Source: Bradyrhizobiaceae bacterium
GTDB taxonomy: Bacteria; Pseudomonadota; Alphaproteobacteria; Rhizobiales; Hyphomicrobiaceae
Direction: 5' to 3'
Assembly (NCBI GenBank): GCA_947475855.1
Contig: CANJPN010000035.1
Coordinates: forward strand, 1-19,703
DNA: 19,703 bases
In this document: positions 7,591 to 14,398 of the stretch, one piece after another
Layout: every line of letters begins with the position of its first letter
Numbering within the stretch: the first letter of the stretch is position 1
The notes under the pieces: model-generated
The model's input: the letters and a program-made list of their open reading frames with translations, nothing else
Databases searched by the model: none
Told to the model about the DNA's origin: nothing
Translations under genes and position numbers: made by a program

Positions 7591-8046
7591 ATGTCCCGAT
7601 ATCTAAGCCGGACTCGGAAACTGACAATCGCAGCTTCGATCATGGCCGCGGCGACGCTCGCAGTCGGCAATGCTTCCGCGCAGAAAGCATTCTCGGGCGA
7701 GGACGCCGCGCATGTTGACTGGGCCTGGAAGAACTGCGGTCTGGAAGCCACTGCGAAAGAGCGCGGGCTGGTCGAGGCGACTGCCAAGTCGACGGGCGAC
7801 AAGTTCCAGAAGGCGTACGAACAGAGCTACAATGCCGTCATTGGCAAAACCGCCGAGCCGGCCGCGCTGCGACGGATGTGCGAGACGATCAAGGAATGGT
7901 ACGGCGCGAGCGGCACTCGGATCGACGGGCTCGTTGCCGTGAAAGGGACCGCTGCCGAGATCGCCGGCAAGAGCATCGGGCAGCCCGCGACATCGCAGAA
8001 GGGCGGCGGTGGCGGGGGGCGTGACGGAAGAGGCGGCGGGCGGTAG
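7591..8046 (+). CDS. Small secreted protein with Gly-rich tail, function unknown
   Basis: A 151-residue protein with a clear Sec signal peptide: basic MSRYLSRTRK, hydrophobic core to about residue 26, and likely cleavage after ASA at residue 30. The mature part is helical and polar and has two cysteines (49 in WKNCGLE and 97 in RRMCETI) that could form a disulfide. The last 15 residues are nearly all Gly and Arg. I prefer ATG 7591 to the upstream ATG at 7519 because it starts directly with the signal peptide. It lies 31 bases after the small membrane protein gene on the same strand. I do not recognise a named family. Confidence 0.78.
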   Translation: MSRYLSRTRKLTIAASIMAAATLAVGNASAQKAFSGEDAAHVDWAWKNCGLEATAKERGLVEATAKSTGDKFQKAYEQSYNAVIGKTAEPAALRRMCETIKEWYGASGTRIDGLVAVKGTAAEIAGKSIGQPATSQKGGGGGGRDGRGGGR

Positions 8047-8092
8047 GCTCGGGTAGCGCCGGTCTAGGCGTGAACTTCGAGCATTCGGCGAG

Positions 8093-9343
8093 CTACTGAG
8101 TGGGCACGCCACCCACCACGCCATCGGCGCGCAACGTCGCGATGTCGGTATCGGTCAGACCGAGGTCGTGGAGGATTTCGTCGGCTTGCTGGCCGATCGA
8201 GGGCGGGCCGCGGTCGATGGTGAGGCGGGCGCCGTCGATCGCGAGGGGTAGCAGCGGCGTCACCGTATCGATCGGACGGCCCATCTGGGATGCATCGATG
8301 GGGATGGTCATCGGGGCCAAGCCGCCGGTCGCGACGAGGTGGGGATCGTCGAGTAGTTCATGCGGCTTGGCGATCGGCGCGTAAGGCAGGCCGAACTCCT
8401 CGAAGCGGCGGCCGATCTCGGCGGCGGTGAACTGCGCGAGGCGGCGCTTCAATTCGGGCATCAGCCATTCGCGAGCGACGACGCGCTGATTGTTGATCTT
8501 CAGGCGCTCGTCGGCGGCGAAGTCGTCATAACCGAACGCCCTGCAAAAGATCTCCCACTGCGTATCCGAGACGACGGCGATGAAAACCTGCTCGTCGTTC
8601 TTGACGTTGAAGACCTCGTAGATCGCCCACGGCGAGATGCGGTTCGGCATGGGGTTTGCCGCTTTGCCGGTGACGGCGAACTGCAGCATGTGCTGCGCGA
8701 CCAGCAGGATGTTGTTTTCGAACAGCGCGCTTTCGATGAGGCGTCCGCGCCCCGTTCCGTGGGTGGGATGGTCGCGCTCGGTCAATGCCGCCAGCACACC
8801 GATCGCGCCGAACATGCCGCCCATGATGTCGTTGACGCTGGAGCCCGCGCGAAGCGGCCGGCCCTCGGGTCCCGTCATGTAGGCGAGACCGCCCATCATC
8901 TGCACGACCTCGTCAAGCGCGGTGCGATGCTCGTAAGGGCCCGTGAGGAAGCCTTTGTGCGAGACGTAGATCAGGCGTGGATTGAGCTTCTTCAGCGCTT
9001 CGTAGCCCAGGCCTAGGCGGTCCATCGCGCCGGGCTTGAAGTTTTCGAGAAACGCGTCGGCGCGCGCTGCGAGCTTCAACGCGATCTCACGGCCGCGCGG
9101 GCTCTTGATGTCGAGAGCCAGGCTCTTCTTGTTGCGGTTGAAGCCAGCGAAGAACCCCGCCCCAGCGCCCAGCAACCGGCGCGTGTTGTCGCCCGCGATC
9201 GGCTCGACCTTGATCACGTCGGCACCGAGGTCCGCCAGCACCATGCCGCACGCGGGCCCCATGATCATGTGCGTGAACTCGACGACACGAATGCCGGCGA
9301 GGGGGCGTGGTGGCGTCGAAGGCGAGGTGGTATCGGTGGGCAT
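8093..9343 (-). CDS. CaiB/BaiF-type (class III) CoA-transferase
   Basis: A 416-residue class III CoA-transferase. The N-terminus has PLAGIRVVEFTHMIMGPACGMVLADLGADVIKVEP, the hallmark CoA-binding Rossmann start; the segments NRNKKSLALDIKSP and ENFKPGAMDRLGLGYE follow. The acyl-anhydride-forming Asp is Asp144 in RTALDEVVQMMGG. Such enzymes move CoA between carboxylic acids, for example formyl/oxalate, carnitine or succinyl/benzylsuccinate, in degradation pathways. The exact acids cannot be read from sequence. The ribosome-binding site is weak, but ATG 9343 places the family start about 15 residues in. It is convergent with the small secreted gene (46-base gap) and lies downstream of the palindrome island. 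No acyl-CoA dehydrogenase or ligase neighbours it. Confidence 0.93.
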   Translation of the reverse strand: MPTDTTSPSTPPRPLAGIRVVEFTHMIMGPACGMVLADLGADVIKVEPIAGDNTRRLLGAGAGFFAGFNRNKKSLALDIKSPRGREIALKLAARADAFLENFKPGAMDRLGLGYEALKKLNPRLIYVSHKGFLTGPYEHRTALDEVVQMMGGLAYMTGPEGRPLRAGSSVNDIMGGMFGAIGVLAALTERDHPTHGTGRGRLIESALFENNILLVAQHMLQFAVTGKAANPMPNRISPWAIYEVFNVKNDEQVFIAVVSDTQWEIFCRAFGYDDFAADERLKINNQRVVAREWLMPELKRRLAQFTAAEIGRRFEEFGLPYAPIAKPHELLDDPHLVATGGLAPMTIPIDASQMGRPIDTVTPLLPLAIDGARLTIDRGPPSIGQQADEILHDLGLTDTDIATLRADGVVGGVPTQ

Positions 9344-9531
9344 CGGTGCGTGCTCGTTGTGGGTGTCGCGTGAAGCTCAGAGTGATTTCTACGCAGGTTG
9401 GGTCAAGCGAAGCGCGACCCAACGTTGCGCTGCAAGCGGGAAGAGGTCGCGTCGCGGTCAGTAGCCCATACGCGACAACATAAACAGAAGGTGCGTTCCC
9501 GGAAGCCGAGTGCAGCGAGGCTATCCGGGAT

Positions 9532-9554
9532 CTTTCCACTTATGAAGTGGAAAG
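9532..9554. repeat. Perfect 10-bp hairpin
   Basis: CTTTCCACTT and AAGTGGAAAG are exact reverse complements around a 3-base loop (ATG). It follows directly on the TCCCGGA...TCCGGGA palindrome at 9497-9530, so the two may form one composite element. No T-run follows on either strand, which argues against an ordinary terminator. Confidence 0.8.
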
Positions 9555-9755
9555 GCCCCGGCTCTCACGCTCCGACCTGTCGGTCGGCACGTGCGTCCGG
9601 GGACGCAAAAACTTTGTCCGGTCGCAATGGTCCAAGTTGCCTCCTGAGTACCCTTCGGTCTCCGTCGTCAGTTTAAAACAATGAAGTCGTCCCGGGGCTC
9701 GTCCCCGGGACCCCGCTTGCCGCTTACTGGAACTTTGGCGATCTGGCTGTACTGG

Positions 9756-9778
9756 ATCCCGGTGACGAGCACCGGGAT
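9756..9778. repeat. Perfect 9-bp palindrome (atcccggtg...caccgggat)
   Basis: ATCCCGGTG and CACCGGGAT flank the 5-base loop ACGAG. This form matches the general pattern of dispersed intergenic palindromes in alphaproteobacteria (cccgg core, followed by gatgacg), as I recall them. Only one copy of this exact form is seen in the window. Confidence 0.75.
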
Positions 9779-9890
9779 GACGAGGGAGCGAGGCGCTAGC
9801 GAAGTTGACGGGGTAGTCAGGAGTGGCCTTGACCCAACCCACGGGACCGCTCGGCTCAATCGGTTACATCCAGCGGAGAGCGCCCCAAGG

Positions 9891-11075
9891 TCAGCCGCCC
9901 AGCGCCTCCTTCAATCGCTGGTGGTCGAAGCCGGCGAGCGCGGCCAGCTTATCGTATTGCTCCGCTGCCGCCTTGCGATCGACGCGACCTGAGCGCACGG
10001 CTGCGATCATCAGGTTCTTCGCCGTGTGCTCGGTGGAGACGAACTCGATCATCCGAACCTCATAGCCCTGCGCCTCCAACAGCAGCGCGCGGGCGGCATC
10101 CGTGAACAGGTCGGCCTGGCGCTGCTTCAGGAGGCCGTACTTCAGGAGGCCGGCGAGCGGGGTTTCGCGTGTCTCCAATTGCGGCGCAATCTCGTGCTGG
10201 CAGCACGGCGCACACACGATGATTTCAGCGCCGCTGGTTAGACCCATGTGAATTGCGTCGTCGGTCGCGGTATCGCAGGCATGCAGCGCGATCAGAATAT
10301 CGATGGAGCCAGGCGCATGGTTTTCGGCGAGGACCGCTTCGAATGTCAGCCCCTGGTGTGCGCAGGCAGCGGCGATCGCATTGCATTTACCGGCAAGTGC
10401 TCCATTCGACTCGATCCCACGGGTCGTCGGCGTCTTGCCGAGAGCATTCGTCATATGCTCGTGCAGGGCGAAGGTGAGATAGCCCTTGCCCGAGCCGACA
10501 TCGACGATGCGGGGCGCGCGGGTGTCCTTCAGGTGCGAGGCCGCGATCAACTGATCGAGGATCTCGACGAAGCGGCAGATCTGGCGGAACTTCGCATACA
10601 TCGACGGCTTCACCTCGCCGTCGCCGTGCGTGACGCCGAGATGCGCGAGATACGGCGCGTTCGCGTCGACCAGATAATCCTTGCGGCGATCGTGTTCCGT
10701 CGGCGGCGCCGTGGTGAGCGTCGGCTTGCCGCGCGTGAGGCGCGCGATGCGCTTTTTGCTGAAGGCAAGTGTGATGTCCTCTCGCGCGGTGAACAGTACT
10801 GCGCTGAGGTATTCGCCCCCGATCATGCCTGACAGCCGCTCGATCGCGGCAGCGGGCAAGTCGTTCTCCGTCTTGGTTTGCCGGCCGCTGCTGACGACCA
10901 AACGCACATGCGGGACGTCTTTCAACATTACTCTCGTGGCGACGCACTTCGCCGGCTCGCCGTTGCCCCGGTACTTGCCCAGCGTCAGCTTGAGAAACGT
11001 CCCTTCGGCCAAGCTGACGCGCAGCGCATCGAGGAACGCCGATTTATCGCTGATGGTTTCAATAGCTGAGGGCAT
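9891..11075 (-). CDS. METTL25-like class I SAM-dependent methyltransferase
   Basis: A 394-residue cytoplasmic protein with an N-terminal domain of about 150 residues of unknown role and a C-terminal Rossmann-fold methyltransferase. Visible motifs are KFRQICRFVEILDQ before the fold, the SAM-binding IVDVGSGKGYLTFALHE (190-206), an acidic strand with ESNG, IALHACDTATDDAI (262-275) and IVCAPCCQHE (286-295). The HACD and CxPCCQHE pair is characteristic of the Methyltransf_32 (PF13679) family that includes eukaryotic METTL25 proteins, as I recall. The target is not established from sequence; RNA or protein are both possible. ATG 11075 is preceded by AAAGG. It stands alone upstream of the palindrome island and diverges from the bicupin gene. 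Confidence 0.85.
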   Translation of the reverse strand: MPSAIETISDKSAFLDALRVSLAEGTFLKLTLGKYRGNGEPAKCVATRVMLKDVPHVRLVVSSGRQTKTENDLPAAAIERLSGMIGGEYLSAVLFTAREDITLAFSKKRIARLTRGKPTLTTAPPTEHDRRKDYLVDANAPYLAHLGVTHGDGEVKPSMYAKFRQICRFVEILDQLIAASHLKDTRAPRIVDVGSGKGYLTFALHEHMTNALGKTPTTRGIESNGALAGKCNAIAAACAHQGLTFEAVLAENHAPGSIDILIALHACDTATDDAIHMGLTSGAEIIVCAPCCQHEIAPQLETRETPLAGLLKYGLLKQRQADLFTDAARALLLEAQGYEVRMIEFVSTEHTAKNLMIAAVRSGRVDRKAAAEQYDKLAALAGFDHQRLKEALGG

Positions 11076-11166
11076 ATGGCCTTTGTTGGTTCAAGCTCGG
11101 TCTATTCGCGCACGACGGTGGTTCTTATCATGTCCAAGGGCGCCGACGGTCAAGGCATGCGGGCCG

Positions 11167-11195
11167 TTGGCAGCGACCGTGAAAACTGATTAAAG
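11167..11195 (+). promoter_or_regulatory. Candidate promoter for the bicupin gene
   Basis: TTGGCA (11167-11172) and TTAAAG (11190-11195) are spaced by 17 bases and point at the bicupin gene, leaving a leader of about 45-50 bases. The -35 has five of six consensus bases; the -10 has three. This is the only reasonable sigma-70-like pair I saw in the 175-base divergent gap. Confidence 0.3.
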
Positions 11196-11250
11196 CGGCT
11201 GGTGCGCGGCCCGTGGCCAGCACCCGAAATCGCACGACTGGAGACATCCG

Positions 11251-12477
11251 ATGGCACATGACGATCCCGGCTCACACTGGCACGAGCCGAAGGCCGGCGA
11301 GAACGCAGGTCTCGGCAAGTTCAAGCGTGCGCCGATGCCCTACGACCGGTTCATGGAGGCCGAGGGCGTGCCCTGCTACCGCAACATCGGCGTCCGCCGG
11401 GTGCAGGACCTGCCGATGACGCCTTGGAAGCGGCTCGGCGGCAAGGGGTCTTACATCCAGCTTTTCGGCACGGAAGGCCTATGGGGGATGTACGTGATCG
11501 AGGTGCCCGCTCGCGGCGCGCTGAACATCGATCGGCACATCTACGAGAAGAACGTATTCGTCGTCGAAGGTCGCGGCTCGACCGAGGTCTGGCAGGAAGG
11601 CCAGGTCAAGAAGCAGACGTTCGAATGGCAGCGCGGTTCGCTGTTCACAGTGCCGCTCAACGCCTACCACCGGTTCGTCAACGCGACTTCGTCGCCCGCG
11701 CTGCTGTTGTGCGGCACGACCGCGCCCAACGTCATGAACCTCTACGACAACGTCGATTTCATCTTCAATTGCCCGTACGTGTTCAAGGACCGCTACGCCG
11801 GTGCGGACGACTACTTCAAGAACAACGAGGACATCCTGCCCGATCCCATCCGCGGGCTCGCGATGCGGCGCACGAACTTCATCCCCGACATCATCAATTG
11901 CGAACTGCCGCTCGACAACCGCCGCTCCCCCGGCTACCGGCGCGTCGAGCCGAACATGGGCGGTAACCGGTTCTACCTGTGGATCGGCCAGCACGAGACG
12001 GGGCGCTATTCGAAAGCGCACAAGCACGAGAGCGCCGCCGTCCTCGTGTGCGTAAAAGGCAAGGGCTATACCTACACGTGGCCGGCCGTGCTCGGGCAGA
12101 AGCCCTGGGAAGGCGGGTTCGCGGACAAGGTGATGCGGCAGGACTACGAGCCGATCGGTCTCGTCTCGGCGGCGCCGATGAGCGGCGAATGGTTCCACCA
12201 GCACTTCGGCATCTCGAAAGAAGCGTTGCGCGTGTCGGCGTGGCATGGGCCGAACAACCAGCGCTCGCGTCGCGCAGGGCGTCCCGGCGAGCAGTTGATG
12301 GACTATGGCGCGATCGATCTCAAGAAGGGCGGCAGCGCGATCCCCTACTGTGACGAGGATCCGCACCTGCGCAAGGAATTCGCGGAGCGTCTCGCAGCGG
12401 AAGGCGTCGAGAGCCGGATGAAGCCGGAGTTCTATACGGACGCTGCGGCCGGCGATGCGGTCGGGAACGTGATGTAG
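11251..12477 (+). CDS. Bicupin (double beta-barrel) protein
   Basis: A 408-residue protein with two cupin-like barrels and no signal peptide. The first (about 65-165) contains DRHIYEKNVFVVEGRG and AYHRFVN, with candidate metal ligands His96, Glu99 and His140. The second (about 235-335) contains KAHKHESAAVLVCVKGKG and WFHQHFG, with His257, His259, Glu260, His316 and/or His318. The second site matches the HxH...E...H cupin ligand pattern better than the first, which has only one His in motif 1. Gentisate dioxygenase-like enzymes share this layout, but sequence does not fix a reaction. The start is supported by GGAG ten bases upstream of ATG 11251. The gene stands alone, divergent from the methyltransferase and convergent (13-base gap) with the next gene. 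Confidence 0.85.
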   Translation: MAHDDPGSHWHEPKAGENAGLGKFKRAPMPYDRFMEAEGVPCYRNIGVRRVQDLPMTPWKRLGGKGSYIQLFGTEGLWGMYVIEVPARGALNIDRHIYEKNVFVVEGRGSTEVWQEGQVKKQTFEWQRGSLFTVPLNAYHRFVNATSSPALLLCGTTAPNVMNLYDNVDFIFNCPYVFKDRYAGADDYFKNNEDILPDPIRGLAMRRTNFIPDIINCELPLDNRRSPGYRRVEPNMGGNRFYLWIGQHETGRYSKAHKHESAAVLVCVKGKGYTYTWPAVLGQKPWEGGFADKVMRQDYEPIGLVSAAPMSGEWFHQHFGISKEALRVSAWHGPNNQRSRRAGRPGEQLMDYGAIDLKKGGSAIPYCDEDPHLRKEFAERLAAEGVESRMKPEFYTDAAAGDAVGNVM

Positions 12478-12490
12478 GGGGGGCTAGGCC

Positions 12491-13339
12491 TCAGCCGCTC
12501 TTGGCGCGCGGCGGCTTCACCCCGCAGCGCTCCATGGGAAGTGCCGTCGTGCTCCAGGCATCCTTGGTGACGGTGACGACGTAGCGCCGGCAGTCGGGCG
12601 CGGCGCCAGGCACGAAGTAGACCTGGAACAGCGCGAGTTCGGGCTTGCGCTGCTTCGGCCAGACGAGAACCGCGTCGTCGGCGGTTTCGGCGACGGCCTT
12701 CTGGATCGCGGCGCCCGCATTCTTGAAGTCCGCGTCCGACAGGCGCTGCAAGAGAACGCGTGAGATGTCGGGATGGAGACCCGCCGTCGATGCGCGCCTG
12801 GCGAGTGGATCGGCGCCGGTATCGGGTGCGGCGTAGGCGGTGCCGATCGATGCGGCGGAGGCTGGCGGCGATGTCCGGGCCGCGGCGTCGGAAGATTTGT
12901 TCAGGACGTTGGGCTTGCCGCCCAGCGACGGCTCCGCCGGTTGCAATGTCGCGTCGGCTCTGAGTTCGAGCGCGGGCTGCTCGTCCGCCGCTGACGCTTC
13001 GGCAGCGACACGGTTAGCGGCCGGCTCTGCTTGCGGAGACGCCGCCGGTCGCGCTTCGGGACGTGCCGTCGTTCGGCTCAGCAGCGCCGACATCTGCTCG
13101 ACGGCGCCTTCCGGGAGCCATTCGCGCCAGCGCGAGGGCTCGCCCCACACCGCCCATGCGCCGCCCAGGCAGACGCAGCCCACCAGGGCGAGCCTGCCAA
13201 GTTTGCGACCCGAGCCGCCCCCGCGGTCCGGATCGATCGGTTCGTCCGGCAGCAACTCCCAGGAGGGGCCACTATGTGCGCCGGCTCTCGCCGTTCGCGC
13301 CGGTTCGAATTTCGTTGCAATTCGCGTGGGAGCATTCAT
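12491..13339 (-). CDS. Membrane-anchored hypothetical protein with Ala/Pro-rich linker
   Basis: A 282-residue protein with three visible parts: a cytoplasmic N-terminus of about 47 residues, one transmembrane helix (about 48-65, LGRLALVGCVCLGGAWAVWG), and a long low-complexity Ala/Pro/Ser/Glu-rich linker (about 85-185). The compact C-terminal domain (about 190-275) has LHPDISRVLLQRLSDADF and VYFVPGAAPDCRRYVVTV...MERCG, including a cysteine pair that could form a disulfide outside the membrane. ATG 13339 is preceded by GGAGG. It lies 95 bases after the SDR stop on the same strand and could be read from the same transcript. I recognise no family; the layout suggests an envelope protein. Confidence 0.75.
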   Translation of the reverse strand: MNAPTRIATKFEPARTARAGAHSGPSWELLPDEPIDPDRGGGSGRKLGRLALVGCVCLGGAWAVWGEPSRWREWLPEGAVEQMSALLSRTTARPEARPAASPQAEPAANRVAAEASAADEQPALELRADATLQPAEPSLGGKPNVLNKSSDAAARTSPPASAASIGTAYAAPDTGADPLARRASTAGLHPDISRVLLQRLSDADFKNAGAAIQKAVAETADDAVLVWPKQRKPELALFQVYFVPGAAPDCRRYVVTVTKDAWSTTALPMERCGVKPPRAKSG

Positions 13340-13434
13340 GGCCGCGTGCCTCCAGCCAGTCGCCCACCTCCCTCATGCAGGAACAGTGGCGGCCAATACC
13401 CGGCGAAATCAAGGCAGGGTGCGATAAGGCCAAG

Positions 13435-14220
13435 CTACTTGCGCAGGTGGAAGCGGAAGCCACGGCCGGCCAGCGCGCGCCATCGCCACGGCAGCAGCCG
13501 CCCGGCGCGGATCAACCAGACCAACTGCCAAGGGAACGCGATCACCGTGTGACCGCGGTCGAGCCGGCGCTTGATGAGCGCTGCCGCAGCCTCCGGCGTC
13601 GTGAGATGGGGCAACGCGCCGACATGCCCCGCCACCTGCGCCGTTTCGATATGTCCCGGATAGATGAGCGCGATGCGCACGCCTTCGTCATGCAGGTACT
13701 CCTGCAGCGCCTCACCGTAGGCCATGGCACCGGCTTTACTTGCGCTGTAGCCCGGCGCGTCGGCCAGCGGCTGGAGCGCTGCCAGCGAGCCGACGAGTGC
13801 GATCGTGCCCTTGCGTCGCTCGCGAAAATGAGGGAGTGCTGCGTTGACGGTCGCCATGAGCCCGAGGAGGTTGATGCGAACCTGGACGTCGATCTCGTCC
13901 ATGCGCTCCATCTGGCCGTCCGGACCATGCCCGTCGAACACCCCGGCATTGGCTATCACGAGGTCGATGGGATGCTCGCGATCCCACTCCAAAATGCACT
14001 TTCTTACGGCCTCCGCGTCGGTTACGTCAGTAACCATAAACTTCACTCTAGCTCCCGCTTTACGACATTCGTCGGCTACGGAGACTAGTCGAGACTCGGA
14101 CCGCCCTATGAGGCCAAGCCGATGACCGGGGGAGGCATACGCTCTGGCAAGAGCCGCGCCCAGTCCGGCACTGGCTCCGGTTATCACTGTGAAATCAGGG
14201 CGGTAAGAGTTGCGCGACAT
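13435..14220 (-). CDS. Short-chain dehydrogenase/reductase (SDR), possibly RkpH/ketoacyl-reductase-like
   Basis: A 261-residue classical SDR that should reduce a ketone or oxidise an alcohol with NAD(P)H. It has the cofactor motif TGASAGLG (14-21), NAG at 91-93, Asn117 in the INLLG segment, and the catalytic Ser145, Tyr158 and Lys162 (YSASK). The C-terminus ends in a hydrophobic, Trp/Arg-rich stretch (FPWQLVWLIRAGRLLPWRWRAL), which may associate with membrane; similar tails occur in sphingoid-base reductases. ATG 14220 has AGGAG nine bases upstream, whereas the upstream ATG at 14235 does not. It is divergent (178 bases) from an alpha-oxoamine synthase gene, which fits a condensation-then-reduction pair. 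The substrate is inferred from context only. Confidence 0.9.
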   Translation of the reverse strand: MSRNSYRPDFTVITGASAGLGAALARAYASPGHRLGLIGRSESRLVSVADECRKAGARVKFMVTDVTDAEAVRKCILEWDREHPIDLVIANAGVFDGHGPDGQMERMDEIDVQVRINLLGLMATVNAALPHFRERRKGTIALVGSLAALQPLADAPGYSASKAGAMAYGEALQEYLHDEGVRIALIYPGHIETAQVAGHVGALPHLTTPEAAAALIKRRLDRGHTVIAFPWQLVWLIRAGRLLPWRWRALAGRGFRFHLRK

Positions 14221-14398
14221 AGTGGCTCCTAGCATCTGCTTAGCAAAGCAAAGATAAGCTGTGCGAGGGGCTTAGAGGTACTCTCTTAAACGTTTTGGCA
14301 GTACGGACATCCTACGACTTCGGCCGACACCCTCGATTTGAGGCAAATGCGGCAAGTTCGACCAGGAGAGCCGCACAGGCGCGAGGCATCAGAGTTCA

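Larger units (their letters stand above)
9344..9890. repeat. Gene-free island of palindromic intergenic repeats
   Basis: No gene is supported in these 547 bases. They hold at least seven inverted repeats. The listed arms are: 9398-9404/9416-9422 (TTGGGTC/GACCCAA), 9497-9507/9519-9530 (TCCCGGA-AGCC with GGCT-a-TCCGGGA), 9532-9541/9545-9554 (perfect 10 bp, 3-nt loop), 9572-9577/9582-9587, 9593-9598/9601-9606, 9690-9697/9703-9710 (perfect 8 bp) and 9756-9764/9770-9778 (perfect 9 bp). The arms differ between hairpins, so this is a mosaic of different elements rather than a tandem array. The last two look like the tcccgg-centred palindromes common between genes in Bradyrhizobium-like genomes. The island separates the methyltransferase gene from the CoA-transferase gene. 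Confidence 0.75.

Noticed and set aside
9344..9890. CRISPR array
   Set aside because: The inverted repeats have different sequences and irregular spacing; no identical direct repeats with spacers are present and no cas genes are in view.
11479..12366. Minus-strand open frame of 295 codons opposite the bicupin gene
   Set aside because: Shadow frame with no recognisable domain; the plus frame has clear cupin motifs.
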